Origin: Plesiocystis pacifica SIR-1
Lineage (GTDB): Bacteria; Myxococcota_A; Polyangia; Nannocystales; Nannocystaceae
Direction: 5' to 3'
DNA length: 64,000 nucleotides
NCBI RefSeq assembly: GCF_000170895.1
Contig: NZ_ABCS01000050.1
Coordinates: 1-64,000 of the forward strand
Both the position numbers and the translations under genes were made by a program. Under the pieces are notes generated by a model. The model was not told the DNA's origin and searched no databases. It saw nothing but the letters and a program-made list of their open reading frames with translations. Every line of letters begins with the position of its first letter. The first letter of the stretch is position 1. Shown here one piece after another: positions 1 through 8,898 of this stretch.

Positions 1-588
1 CTTGGCCTCGGGGTCTGTCTTGGACTCGTGGGTCTTGTTGCTGCGCTTGCTTCCCTTGAAGTCCGCGAAGCCGTTGTTGTCGTTGTCGCTGTCGTCTTCG
101 TCCTTGGGCCGGAAGCTCTTCATCGAGGCCCACGCGTCGAGCAGCGTTCCATCGACCGAGAAGTGGTCCTTGCTCATCAGACGGCGCGCCTGCGCCTCGG
201 CGACCACGTGCTCGAAGAACTTGCGCGTGGCCTGGTACTCGAGCAGTCGGTCTCGGTTGTCCGAGAACGCGCAGTGATCGAAGGGCGTCTCGACCATGTC
301 CATGCCCAGAAACCAGCGAAACAGCATGTTGTAGCGCAGCTGCTCGCACAGCCGGACTTCGCTGGGGATCGAATACAGCGCCATCAGGAGCATCGACTTG
401 AGCAGGCGCTCGGGCGGCACCGAACGCCGACCACGCTTCGAGTACATGCGGTCGAAGGTCCGATCCATCCGCTTGAGAGCGGCGTCCGCGACCTCCTTGA
501 TCTCGCGCAGCGGGTGATCCTCGGGGATCTGCTCCTCGATGTTCATCAAACACAGCATCGAGGCTTGCTTCGGCTGACGGCCACGCAT
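1..588 (-). CDS. IS5-type (DUF772) transposase, N-terminal part cut by window edge
   Basis: From an ATG at 588 the minus strand stays open for 196 codons to the window edge. The protein starts MRGRQPKQASM and carries the DUF772-type block PERLLKSMLLMALYSI followed by RLCEQLRYNMLFRWFLG, typical of IS5/IS1182-type transposases. The segment FSVDGTLLDAWAS holds the likely first catalytic Asp of the DDE triad. An acidic Asp/Asn-rich linker follows. The second Asp and the Glu would lie beyond the window. No terminal inverted repeat could be identified without the other end, so intactness is unknown. It marks mobile DNA directly downstream of the TPR gene. Confidence 0.85.
   Translation of the reverse strand, partial: MRGRQPKQASMLCLMNIEEQIPEDHPLREIKEVADAALKRMDRTFDRMYSKRGRRSVPPERLLKSMLLMALYSIPSEVRLCEQLRYNMLFRWFLGMDMVETPFDHCAFSDNRDRLLEYQATRKFFEHVVAEAQARRLMSKDHFSVDGTLLDAWASMKSFRPKDEDDSDNDNNGFADFKGSKRSNKTHESKTDPEAK
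1..588. mobile_element. Insertion sequence, partial
   Basis: Inferred from the transposase gene running off the left edge. The inner end should lie between the start codon at 588 and the stop of the next gene at 644, but I see no clear terminal repeat in that 55-base stretch. Confidence 0.55.
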
Positions 589-643
589 GACTTCGATAGA
601 TCATGCGCGGTCGTTGATGTCGAGGTCTTTTTCCGATGTCCTG

Positions 644-1609
644 CTAGAAGCGCACCGCGACGCCAAAGCCCGCGCCCCGGGTGTCGGGGACGTAGACGGG
701 CACCGGCACGAGGTAGGCCGAGTTGCGCGGCTTCGCGGCGAGGACCTCCTTGCGCCCGCGGATGCCCCGGGCGAGGAAGATCCCCCCGGGCACGAGCAGG
801 CCCACGGCGATCACTCCGGTCACGGCGCCCGTGACGATCAGGCCCACGGGCGGCCCGCCGAGCAGGCCCGAACTCCCGGGCACGAGGCCGAAGCTGCCCA
901 GGGCGACGAGCCCAAAGATGCCGCCGATGCCGGTCATCACGGCGCCGCCGACCAAGCGCTTGTTGGCCGTGGCCCACTTGGGACCGAGCACCGGGTCGGC
1001 CTTGACCTCCTCGTCCCACGAGGGCTTGCCCGCCTCCTCTTGCTCGGCCTGGACAACGGAGTCCTCCGTGGTCCCCGCGCTGGCCTCGCTCTCGGGGATC
1101 GACGAGGCCTGCTCACCGGCCGCCTCCGAGGCCTTGATCTTCTCGTCGAGCTCCTCGATGCGCTCGCCCGCCTCGGCCCGCTCCTTCTTCGCCTCGGGGC
1201 TGTCGCCGTAGAGGGCCTCGTGCTCGGCCTGGTAGTTCTCGAGCAGCAGCTTGGCCTTGCGCAGGTGGGTCGGGTTGCGGTTGACCTCGTAGGCTTTGCT
1301 GTGGGCCTCGGCGATGTTGTAGACGAGCGCGTTGCGGATCGTGCGCGTGTCCTCGCCCTCGGGCAGGATCCCGAACGCGCGCTTCCACAGCGCGAGGGCG
1401 TCGATGTACTCGGCGGTGCGGAACTTGATCTCGCCCTGCTTGTAGAGATCCTTGGCTTCCACCAGGGCCGGATCTTCCGCCGGATCTTCCGCCGGCGCGT
1501 CCGCGGCGGGCTCGGCCGCGGCGTCGCTCTCCGAGGGCGCGGCGCTGGCCGAAGGGCTGAGGAGGGTCGCGGTCAGGGCGAAGCTCGCCACGGTGAGGGT
1601 CCTGCGCAC
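644..1609 (-). CDS. Exported TPR-like protein with two Gly-rich membrane segments, C-terminal Phe (paralogue of 18974-19834)
   Basis: 321 residues. A signal peptide (MRRTLTVASFALTATLL, cleavage near SASA-AP) is followed by an Ala/Glu linker and helical TPR-like repeats (about 45-190, with AKDLYKQGEIKFRTAEY). Two Gly/Val-rich hydrophobic segments lie at about 220-280. The tail reads LVPVPVYVP then GFGVAVRF. The gene at 18974-19834 has the same order of parts and ends LVPVVSP then MSFTTRF, so the two are paralogues. The start is a GTG at 1609, chosen because a TAGCTT hexamer sits exactly six bases upstream, as at other leaderless starts here. Function unknown. TPR plus membrane segments suggests an envelope scaffold. 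A terminal Phe is typical of outer-membrane proteins, but no beta-barrel is evident. Confidence 0.8.
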   Translation of the reverse strand: MRRTLTVASFALTATLLSPSASAAPSESDAAAEPAADAPAEDPAEDPALVEAKDLYKQGEIKFRTAEYIDALALWKRAFGILPEGEDTRTIRNALVYNIAEAHSKAYEVNRNPTHLRKAKLLLENYQAEHEALYGDSPEAKKERAEAGERIEELDEKIKASEAAGEQASSIPESEASAGTTEDSVVQAEQEEAGKPSWDEEVKADPVLGPKWATANKRLVGGAVMTGIGGIFGLVALGSFGLVPGSSGLLGGPPVGLIVTGAVTGVIAVGLLVPGGIFLARGIRGRKEVLAAKPRNSAYLVPVPVYVPDTRGAGFGVAVRF

Positions 1610-1615
1610 CCCGCG

Positions 1616-1621
1616 AAGCTA
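1616..1621 (-). promoter_or_regulatory. -10 element, leaderless start (TAGCTT-N6-GTG)
   Basis: TAGCTT on the minus strand ends six bases before the GTG at 1609, so transcription would begin at or next to the start codon. No ribosome binding site is present. Confidence 0.6.
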
Positions 1622-1753
1622 TCACCGCTGTGCCCCCGCGTCATGCCAGCGAGCCCACGCAGGCCGGAGGGAGGGCTCACTCGCGCGCGCCAGCTCGCTC
1701 CAGGTCGCGGCGCTGCGATTGACGCGAGAACACTCGGTGGGGAAACTCCCGAC

Positions 1754-3190
1754 ATGTCGCGACCGTCGAGTCTGCCTCCGCGCCTTTCGCTCGCTCTCGT
1801 GGCTCTGGTGACGGTCGCGGGCTGCCCCGGTGACGCGGGCGACGACGCCGAGGCAGGCGAGACCGTCGCCGACGACGAGGTCGGGGAACCCGAGACCACG
1901 ACCGAAGACGAGGCCGAGAGCGAAGGCGAGCCAGAGCCCTTTTGCGGTGACGGCGAGGTCGACCCCGGCGAGGAGTGTGACGATGGCAACACCGCCGAGG
2001 GCGACGGCTGCTCCCCGACCTGCACGGTGAGCTCCTGCGGCTTGCGCTGGTCGGTCCAGGAGGCCACCGACACGAGCCTGGTCCACGCCCTCGATGTCGC
2101 CGTCGCCGACGACGGCAGCCTCTACCTCATCGGCCGCGACGAGGGCCCCGAGGACTTCGACATCTGGGCCGCCCACTACGACCAGGACGGGCCCATCTGG
2201 GAGACCATCGTCGAAGCCAGGCCCGGCAACGACGCCGGCCTGGCGCTCACCATCGGCCCAGGGGGGCAGCTGCTCGTGGGCGGCCGCGTCCAGGCCGACG
2301 AGCAGGCGATGTGGTGGGCCTCCCTCTCGCCCACCGACGGCTCCGAGAACTGGTCCCACGTCATGGACGGGCCCATCCCCGGGAGCGACGAGCGGATCAC
2401 CGACGTCGCCATCAGCGAGGGCGGCGAGGTCCTGCTCGTCGGCGAGATCGGGACCGACAACGGCAGCGACGTGTGGCTGAGCATGCGCGAGGTCGGCGCG
2501 GGCGAGGAGCTGTGGACCACGACCTGGTCCGGCGAGGGCGACGGCAACAACTCCCCGGATCTGAGCGGGCCCATGGCCGTCGCGCCCAACGGCGACGTCT
2601 GGGTCGGCGCCCGGGAGTTCGTCGACTTCAACAGCCAAGACGCCGCGCTGCTGCGCTTTGACGGCGAGGGCAACCTGCTCGAGGAATTCGTGCCCCTGGG
2701 CGGAGGCAACCACCAGCACAACCCCGTCGCGCTGCTGGCCACCGAGGACGCCGTCTACTACGCCATCGAGAGCGACAGCGGCGCGGTCTACCGCAGCTGG
2801 CTCGTCCGCCTCGACGCCGAGGGCAACGAGGTGTGGACCCGCGACGAGGCCTACTGGGCCGACCACGAGGGCGAGGTGATCGGCTCCGACTGGGGCGCGC
2901 GCTCCCTCGGCCAGGCCAGCAACGGCGACGTCATCGTGATGGGCGACATGCTCGGCGGCGACGACTTCGAGATGCTCTACTACGGCGAGGCCTGGGTCGC
3001 GCGCCTCGATGCCGCTGGCGACTACGTGTGCCGCGGTCGCCACCGCGTCGACGACGGGCTGATCATCCCGCCCTCCCTGGCGATCACCGGCGCGGGCTCG
3101 GGGGCCAGCGGGGCCGCGGGGCTCAGCGGGGTGCTGTCCGCCGGCCAGGGGCCGAACACCTGGCGCTGGACGGGCTACTTCCTCGAGTAG
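1754..3190 (+). CDS. Surface lipoprotein with DUF4215 Cys-rich repeat and beta-propeller-like repeats
   Basis: 478 residues. Lipoprotein signal ending VTVAGC (lipidated Cys near 24), then an acidic stalk containing DDEVGEPETTT. One DUF4215-type Cys repeat (CGDGEVDPGEECDDGN) follows at about 66-95. The rest consists of repeats of the form VAVADDGSLYLIG, LTIGPGGQLLVGG, VAISEGGEVLLVG and MAVAPNGDVWVGA, typical of bacterial SBBP/delta-60-type propellers. The ATG at 1754 gives a complete lipoprotein signal. The frame is open further upstream, but that part has no signal peptide. It is divergent from the TPR gene. Ligand unknown; a surface-anchored binding role is inferred. Confidence 0.85.
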   Translation: MSRPSSLPPRLSLALVALVTVAGCPGDAGDDAEAGETVADDEVGEPETTTEDEAESEGEPEPFCGDGEVDPGEECDDGNTAEGDGCSPTCTVSSCGLRWSVQEATDTSLVHALDVAVADDGSLYLIGRDEGPEDFDIWAAHYDQDGPIWETIVEARPGNDAGLALTIGPGGQLLVGGRVQADEQAMWWASLSPTDGSENWSHVMDGPIPGSDERITDVAISEGGEVLLVGEIGTDNGSDVWLSMREVGAGEELWTTTWSGEGDGNNSPDLSGPMAVAPNGDVWVGAREFVDFNSQDAALLRFDGEGNLLEEFVPLGGGNHQHNPVALLATEDAVYYAIESDSGAVYRSWLVRLDAEGNEVWTRDEAYWADHEGEVIGSDWGARSLGQASNGDVIVMGDMLGGDDFEMLYYGEAWVARLDAAGDYVCRGRHRVDDGLIIPPSLAITGAGSGASGAAGLSGVLSAGQGPNTWRWTGYFLE

Positions 3191-3223
3191 GGAGGCGCCC
3201 CGACCGAGCCCCCCCGGGCCTGC

Positions 3224-3229
3224 TATGCT
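3224..3229 (+). promoter_or_regulatory. Putative -10 element TATGCT for the STAND-like ATPase
   Basis: TATGCT lies 16 bases before the ATG at 3246, giving a leader of about ten bases. The alternative ATG at 3225 lies inside this hexamer, which argues against it as the start. Confidence 0.45.
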
Positions 3230-3245
3230 CGGGCCCCGCCCCCCA

Positions 3246-6200
3246 ATGGCCAAGGAGCACACGCCCAAGCGCGGCCGGCATTTCTACGGCCCCGGCCCCT
3301 ACGTCGAGCGCGAAGCGGATCAGACCCTGGTCGAGGCCCTGCGCGCGGGGGAGTACGCCCTCGTGCTCGCGCCGCGGGGCTCGGGCAAGACCAGCCTGCG
3401 CATCCGCACCAGCGAGCTGCTCGCCGACGCCGGGGTGTCCGTGGCCGCCGTCGACCTCGGGGCGATCGGAGCCGAGAACCGTGCCGACGCCTTTTGCGCC
3501 TCCGTGGTGATCGAGGCCGGGCGCAGCCTGGGCCTGGCCGAGCAGGCCAAGCAGGCCTGGCGCGCGTCCAAGGGCCCGCCGCAGATGCGCCTGCGCGCGT
3601 GCATCCGCGAGGTCATCCTGGAGAAGGTCGACGGCCCCGTGGTCCTGTTCATCGACGAGCTCGAGCTCGTCCGCGCCCTCGGCCCCGCCCGCGACGACTT
3701 CTTCGCCGCGCTCCGGGCCATGGCCGACGCCCGCGGCGAGGCGGGCCCGTGGAAGCGGCTGAGCGTGTGCCTGGTCGGCGCCATGACCCGGGACGAGCTG
3801 GTCAGCGACCCGCGGCGCAGCGCCTTCGACCTGCCCGCTCGCGAGATCGGCCTGCGGGACTTTAGCCGCGAGCTGCTCGACGCCTTCGCCCCCACCTTCG
3901 AGCCCCTCGGCGCCGACACCAAGGCCGTGCTCGACGCGCTCAACGACTGGACCAGCGGGCACCCGGCCCTGTGCCAGTGGATCGCCGGTGATCTGCTGCT
4001 GCGCGAGGTCCAAAAGGGCGACGAGGCCACGGCCGTCGAGGCCGTCGTGCGCGAGAGCTTCCTGCAGCGCGGGCCCGAGGTCGACCCGCTGCTCGGCGAC
4101 ACGGCCCGGCGCCTGCGTCGAGACCAGCGCGACCCCTGGCGGACCCGCGTGCTCGCCGTCTACGAGCGCGTGCTCCGGGGCGAGCGCATCGACCTGCGCG
4201 GGCGTCAGCTCGGCTCCGACGGGGCGCTGATCGTCGCCCGGCTCAAGATCGCCGGCCTCGTCGCCGCGAGCGCGGGCGGCAAGCTGCGCGTGCGCAACAA
4301 GGTCGTCGAGCGGGCCTTCGACCGCAACTGGGTGCGCAAGGCCCTCGCCGGGCGCCCCGTGTCCGAGGCCCTCGAGCGCTGGGAGTCCGGCGGCCGACGC
4401 AGCGCCGCCCTGCTCCGCGGCCAGGACCTGCGCGAGGCCGTCGCCTGGGTCGAGGGCCGCCCCGACGTCACCCCCGGCGAGCGCGACTTCGTCCTCGCCA
4501 GCGAGCGCGCCCGGGCCCACCGCCTGCGCCGGCTGCTGTTCGCCGGCAGCGCCCTGAGCCTCGGCCTCGCCGGCCTGCTCGGCGTGTCGCTGTGGCAGTA
4601 CCGCGCCAGCCTCGAGGCGCCCACGGCCCGGGGCGTGGTCGCGGCCGGGCTCGAGACCAAGGCCGCCCGGGCCAGCTCCAGCGGCGAGCTCGTCGACCCG
4701 CCCAAGGCCGACGACCTGTCCCTCGTCGAGACCATCGCCGCCGTCGACCAGGCCTCGCGCCTCGACCTCCAGATCCAGCAAAACGAGCTCCTGCGCGGGC
4801 AGCTCGAGGTCCTGACCCAGCGCCTGGCGATCGAGCAGGCCTCGCGCGCCGAGCTCCTCGCCCCCGACCCCGGCCGGCGCACCGAGGGCGCCAGCTTGGC
4901 CCTGCGCGCCCTCGAGCACTGGGCCGAAGACCTCGGCGAGGCCCCGGCCGCCGTGACCCGGGCGCTGACCATCAACCTCCCCGCCGCCGGCGACACCATC
5001 GAGGTCGACGCCCACGGCGGGCCGATCGTCGCCCTCGCGGCCAGCCCCACCCGCGCCGTGACCGTGGCGCTGAAGACCGTCACCGACAACGGCGGCGGCG
5101 CCCCTTTGCCCACCACCGGCGGGGCCGAGGTCCGCGTCTGGGAGCTCGCCACCGGCCGCCGCCTCGCCTCCTTCGAGACCCCCGCCGGCGAGCTCGAGGC
5201 CGTCGCCATCTCGCCCTCGGGCCTGTGGATCGCCGCCCTCAGCCGCACCGGCTCGCTCACCGTGTGGAGCCTCGACGAGCTCGCCACCTTCGGCCCCGCG
5301 CCCGTCCCCGCCCCCGCCGGCGTGCTGACTGGCCTCGCCCCCGTCGCCTCCCTGAGCGTCGACGACAGCGGCGGCGTCAGCCTGCTGCGCCGCGACGGGG
5401 CCGTCGACCGCGTCGATCCCCAGGCCGGCAACGCCAGCGCCCGCGTCCGCGGCAGCGCCCTCCCCGACGAGCTCCCCCTCAGCCACGCCGCCGCCCGACT
5501 CCCCCCCGCCGGCAGCGAGACCACCGCCCCAGCCAGCGTCGCCCTGCTCGCCGCCAACACCCTCGAGCTGTGGGACCCGCCCACTGGCCGCACCCTCGCC
5601 AGCATCCCGGCCCCGCCCTTCCCGACCGGCGTCCGCGAGCTGCTGTGGCGCCCCGACGGCCGCCGCGTGCTCGTGTGGCCCCACGCCGGCCGCAGCCTGC
5701 TCGAGTGGTCCATCGACAGCGGCGAGCTCAGCCAGCAGACCGAGCACGAGAGCGCGATCACGGCCGCCCGCTTCTCCCCCGGCGGCCTGCTCATGGCCAC
5801 CGGCACCCAAGCCGGCGCCGTGCGCTTGTGGTCCACCGAGGGCGCGCTCTTGGCCGAGGCCCCCGCCCACGCCGCGCCCGTGTCCGCGCTCAGCTTCGGC
5901 CGCGGCACCTTGGTGTCCGCCGACCGCAGCGGCGGCCTGCGCATCCAGCCGCTGACCCGCCACGACCGCCCCGAGCCCCAGGCTGCTCAGCTCGGGCCTG
6001 ACGGCGCCGTGTTGACCGTCGCCGTGCGCGTCGCCGTGCAGGCCAACCAAGCCACCGCGACCGCCGTGCCCACGCTGTGGCTCGACGGCCTCGATCGCCT
6101 CGGGCTGCTGCCCCCCCGCCCGCTGCCGCCCGGCACCGTCCGCGTCGAGACCGACCTCGACGCCCGCGTCCTCGCTCTCTTGCTCGAAGACGGCCGCGCC

Positions 6201-6989
6201 GGGCTCTTGCCGCTCAACCCCGAGCTGGGCAGCGCGCCCACGCCCAGCAGCGAACCCGCGCCGGAGCCCGAACTCCCCAACTTCCTCCCCTTCCCCACCG
6301 CGCCCGGCGAAGGCAGCTCCAGCCGCGTCCTCGATCTGCTCGTCAACCCCGACGGCCAGCGCATCATCCTCGCCACCGAAGACCGCCGCGTGACCCTGTG
6401 GGGGGCCGACCGCACCCCCATCGCCACGCTCGCGGGTCACCAGGCCCCCGTCGATCGCCTCGCGCTCTCGCCCTCGGGCCAGTACCTCGCCAGCGCCGAT
6501 CGCAGCCAGGTCGTGCGCGTGTGGGACCCGGGGACCGCCGCGCTGTGGGCCACGCTGGAGTTGGACCACGAGGCGCACCACCTCGTGCTCAATGATCGCT
6601 TCTTGCTGTTGGTGGACGACGCCGGCGAGGCCGAGCTGTGGTCGCTCGAGACGCGCGAGCGCGTGGATGAGCTGAGCCTCGGGCAGACGAGCCACGCGGA
6701 CGGGGCGATTCAACGGGTCGCGCTGTCTGGTGACGGCTCGCGCCTGGCCCTGGCGCGCGGCGGCGCGGTCGAGCTGTGGCGGCTGGACACTGGTGAGGCG
6801 ATCGGCCGCTTCCGCGTGCAGTCGCCCGTGCTGAGCCTGCGCTTTGGCGAAGGCGGGGAGCTGCTGGCCGTCGACGGGCGGGGGATCGTTGCGCGCTGGT
6901 CGACGGATGTCGGTCAGTGGCTGCTCGAGGCCTGCGACGCCCTGCCGGTGGGGACGGTGCTGCCGGCGGTGTGCCCCGTAGACGGCTGA
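3246..6989 (+). CDS. STAND-like ATPase with transmembrane helix and C-terminal WD40 repeats
   Basis: 1,247 residues. The N-terminal AAA/STAND-type module has a Walker A motif (APRGSGKTS, about 42-50) and a Walker B motif (VVLFIDELE, about 130-138). A helical winged-helix-like region follows, then one transmembrane helix near 430-450 and a Gln/Leu-rich coiled coil. The remainder is WD40-type propeller repeats, such as LAGHQAPVDRLALSPSGQYL. Known relatives couple nucleotide-driven switching to a sensor propeller, often in signalling or conflict systems. With a single TM segment the propeller would probably lie across the membrane from the ATPase. No effector domain is visible. The downstream HNH gene is convergent, four bases away, so it is not an operon partner. 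An alternative start at 3225 would add seven residues. Confidence 0.85.
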   Translation: MAKEHTPKRGRHFYGPGPYVEREADQTLVEALRAGEYALVLAPRGSGKTSLRIRTSELLADAGVSVAAVDLGAIGAENRADAFCASVVIEAGRSLGLAEQAKQAWRASKGPPQMRLRACIREVILEKVDGPVVLFIDELELVRALGPARDDFFAALRAMADARGEAGPWKRLSVCLVGAMTRDELVSDPRRSAFDLPAREIGLRDFSRELLDAFAPTFEPLGADTKAVLDALNDWTSGHPALCQWIAGDLLLREVQKGDEATAVEAVVRESFLQRGPEVDPLLGDTARRLRRDQRDPWRTRVLAVYERVLRGERIDLRGRQLGSDGALIVARLKIAGLVAASAGGKLRVRNKVVERAFDRNWVRKALAGRPVSEALERWESGGRRSAALLRGQDLREAVAWVEGRPDVTPGERDFVLASERARAHRLRRLLFAGSALSLGLAGLLGVSLWQYRASLEAPTARGVVAAGLETKAARASSSGELVDPPKADDLSLVETIAAVDQASRLDLQIQQNELLRGQLEVLTQRLAIEQASRAELLAPDPGRRTEGASLALRALEHWAEDLGEAPAAVTRALTINLPAAGDTIEVDAHGGPIVALAASPTRAVTVALKTVTDNGGGAPLPTTGGAEVRVWELATGRRLASFETPAGELEAVAISPSGLWIAALSRTGSLTVWSLDELATFGPAPVPAPAGVLTGLAPVASLSVDDSGGVSLLRRDGAVDRVDPQAGNASARVRGSALPDELPLSHAAARLPPAGSETTAPASVALLAANTLELWDPPTGRTLASIPAPPFPTGVRELLWRPDGRRVLVWPHAGRSLLEWSIDSGELSQQTEHESAITAARFSPGGLLMATGTQAGAVRLWSTEGALLAEAPAHAAPVSALSFGRGTLVSADRSGGLRIQPLTRHDRPEPQAAQLGPDGAVLTVAVRVAVQANQATATAVPTLWLDGLDRLGLLPPRPLPPGTVRVETDLDARVLALLLEDGRAGLLPLNPELGSAPTPSSEPAPEPELPNFLPFPTAPGEGSSSRVLDLLVNPDGQRIILATEDRRVTLWGADRTPIATLAGHQAPVDRLALSPSGQYLASADRSQVVRVWDPGTAALWATLELDHEAHHLVLNDRFLLLVDDAGEAELWSLETRERVDELSLGQTSHADGAIQRVALSGDGSRLALARGGAVELWRLDTGEAIGRFRVQSPVLSLRFGEGGELLAVDGRGIVARWSTDVGQWLLEACDALPVGTVLPAVCPVDG

Positions 6990-6993
6990 GCGC

Positions 6994-8115
6994 CTACTTC
7001 TTCGAGCGCCGCCCCAACACCCGCTCGCGCAGCGCTTCGACCGACATCAGCGGCTTGCTCCGATGGAGCATGCGATGGCAGTTCGCGCACACCATCGCCA
7101 AGTCCTCCACCTTCGCCTTCTTCTTTCCGCTCATCTGCGAGACCGGCACGCGATGGTGCGCCTCGATATAGCCCTCCCCCAGCGCGCCGTAGACCTCGCT
7201 GAAGTCGAAGTCACAGCACTCACACGCGAGGCGCCCGTGCTTGGCCAACGCCCTCCGCTTGGCGTCGCGGACGAGCTTCGCGCTCCGCTCGTATCGACGG
7301 TGGAGCCGGTACAAGACCTTCCCTTCGGCGTACTCGTCTTCGTCCTCGTCGACGCGCTCGGACACCAGCGCGTGCCCGGCCACGATCGCTTCGGCCATCG
7401 CCCGGAGCTTGTAGGGCTCGCTCGCAAAGTCGTCCCAAACCCGCTCCTCCGCCTTCCCGCCCTTTTTGAGCCCGGCCCCTCCAGACGCGAAGCGCTCGTC
7501 AAAGCGACGGAAATTCATGAGCTTCATGTAGACCCCGTTGGCGTTGCGAAAGCGCTCTGCGTCGGGTCGATCCCCGTGGACCGGCAAGGCCCCGAGCTGG
7601 CGACTCAGCTCGAGGATCCGCCGGTCGCTCTTGGCCATCGCGCAGCCCTCCGATCGCAAGTAGAGATCGAGGGCGAGGATCAGCTCGTCCCGCGCCCACT
7701 TCGGATTTCGAGCTGCGGCGGTGTTCGTCCGAGCCAACGCTCGATAGTCCACCGTCGGTCGCAGCAAGACCGCGTTCCCGCGTGACTCGAGCAGCTTCGG
7801 CAAGGCCTCGACGAGCAGCGCGAACACGAACACCGTCGACCCCTTGGTCTCGGCCCAGCCTTGCTCCACCACCGCGCTCCAAGCCTTCAGGACCTGGCCC
7901 CTGCTGATCGCGCTCGGGCCCTGGCTGCGCGATTGGGAAGACCGCCGCCAGATCTTCGCGTCTTCGACATCGACGATCATGTTCGCGACGCCGGTGCTCA
8001 AGGTTCGAATCGGCTTGCCAGCGTCTTTGCGTTTTCTAGCGACTGTTTGGACCTGCTTCCAAACTTGCTGATCCGTCGGCAACGATCGCGAAGACATCGC
8101 CAAATGATCTAACAT
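6994..8115 (-). CDS. HNH endonuclease, McrA-like
   Basis: 373 residues. The C-terminal HNH domain has CECCDFDF, then GYIEAHHRVPVSQMSG, then LAMVCANCHRMLHR: two zinc-binding Cys pairs, the paired His and the Asn/His of the beta-beta-alpha-metal site. The middle region contains NPKWARDELILALDLY and FRNANGVYMKLMNF, a block found in HNH proteins related to modification-dependent nucleases. Base use looks less GC-biased than in neighbouring genes, consistent with transfer. ATGs at 8115 and 8097 are both possible and neither has a clear ribosome site. No methyltransferase lies nearby, so an orphan type IV-like restriction role is inferred. Confidence 0.85.
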   Translation of the reverse strand: MLDHLAMSSRSLPTDQQVWKQVQTVARKRKDAGKPIRTLSTGVANMIVDVEDAKIWRRSSQSRSQGPSAISRGQVLKAWSAVVEQGWAETKGSTVFVFALLVEALPKLLESRGNAVLLRPTVDYRALARTNTAAARNPKWARDELILALDLYLRSEGCAMAKSDRRILELSRQLGALPVHGDRPDAERFRNANGVYMKLMNFRRFDERFASGGAGLKKGGKAEERVWDDFASEPYKLRAMAEAIVAGHALVSERVDEDEDEYAEGKVLYRLHRRYERSAKLVRDAKRRALAKHGRLACECCDFDFSEVYGALGEGYIEAHHRVPVSQMSGKKKAKVEDLAMVCANCHRMLHRSKPLMSVEALRERVLGRRSKK

Positions 8116-8157
8116 CGCTTGGCGAATCGGGACAGCGCGGGCTTCGCCGCCGTGTGC

Positions 8158-8163
8158 TACCGT
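8158..8163 (+). promoter_or_regulatory. -10 element, leaderless start (TACCGT-N6-ATG)
   Basis: TACCGT ends six bases before the ATG at 8170 and selects that start over the in-frame ATG at 8119, which would bury the lipoprotein signal. Confidence 0.6.
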
Positions 8164-8169
8164 CCTTTG

Positions 8170-8841
8170 ATGGCGCGTCAGGCTAGGACGCTCGCTCTGG
8201 TCGCGCTGAGCTGCGCGCTCGGCTTCGCGTGTACGCACGCTTCGGACACGGAACCAACCCAGTCCCTCGCTGAAGCGCCCGGCTCGACCGCCCTCGCCAC
8301 CTCCGAGCAACCAACCGACGCCCCCGTACTCGCCCAGGCATCCCCCGAAGCCGCCCCTCCGAGCGACCTCGACCAAGACGGCATCCCCGACACCCTCGAC
8401 CAGTGCCCCGAGGACCCCGAGGACGTCGACGGCGACGCCGACGAAGACGGCTGCCCCGATCTCCTGTGCCGCCTCGACCCTTGCGAGATCGCCATCTTCG
8501 AGAAGGTCTACTTCGCCTACGACGAGTCCACCATCGAGCCGCGCAGCTTCCCGCTGCTGAAGGACATCGCCTTCGTCCTCGGCTACAGCCCGCAGGTCAC
8601 GATCCAAATCGCCGGTCACACCGACAGCAAGGGCCGCTCGGAGTACAACGAGGGCCTGTCCCAGCGCCGGGTCGACAGCGTACGCGAGCACCTGCTCTCC
8701 CTCGGCGTGAACGACCAACAGCTGAGCTCGGTCGGCTACGGCGAGATGACGCCGATCGACACCAACCGCACCGAAGCGGGCCGCGCCCACAACCGCCGCG
8801 TCGAGTTTCTACGCACCGACGGCGGCTGCGGGCGGCCCTAG
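8170..8841 (+). CDS. OmpA-family peptidoglycan-associated lipoprotein with thrombospondin type 3 repeat
   Basis: 223 residues. Lipoprotein signal ending LGFAC (Cys near 21), a short Ala/Pro/Thr linker, then an Asp-rich calcium-binding TSP3-type stretch (DLDQDGIPDTLDQCPEDPED). The OmpA C-terminal domain fills the second half, with VYFAYDESTIEP, IAGHTDSKGRSEYNEGLSQR and the final NRRVEFLR. The family anchors the outer membrane to peptidoglycan by binding diaminopimelate. A Cys pair (CRLDPC) precedes the OmpA domain. It is a single gene, divergent from the HNH nuclease. Confidence 0.93.
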   Translation: MARQARTLALVALSCALGFACTHASDTEPTQSLAEAPGSTALATSEQPTDAPVLAQASPEAAPPSDLDQDGIPDTLDQCPEDPEDVDGDADEDGCPDLLCRLDPCEIAIFEKVYFAYDESTIEPRSFPLLKDIAFVLGYSPQVTIQIAGHTDSKGRSEYNEGLSQRRVDSVREHLLSLGVNDQQLSSVGYGEMTPIDTNRTEAGRAHNRRVEFLRTDGGCGRP

Positions 8842-8898
8842 CCCAGGATCCAATAGTGGAGTGCGCGGCAACCACGCCACGCTGGCGGCCTCCCTACG

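Noticed and set aside
3225-3227. ATG at 3225 as start of the STAND-like ATPase
   Set aside because: It lies inside the TATGCT hexamer, which better serves as a -10. The ATG at 3246 is more plausible.
3123-6713. Very long minus-strand open frame
   Set aside because: Gly/Ala/Leu/Glu-rich antisense shadow of the STAND-like ATPase; GC-rich codon bias keeps the opposite frame open. No domain or start signal.
8000-8020. GGTTCGAATC resembling a tRNA T-arm
   Set aside because: No acceptor, D or anticodon arms around it; it lies inside the HNH gene.
3246-8115. STAND-like ATPase and HNH nuclease as a two-gene defence operon
   Set aside because: The genes are convergent, not co-transcribed. Proximity alone does not support a functional link.
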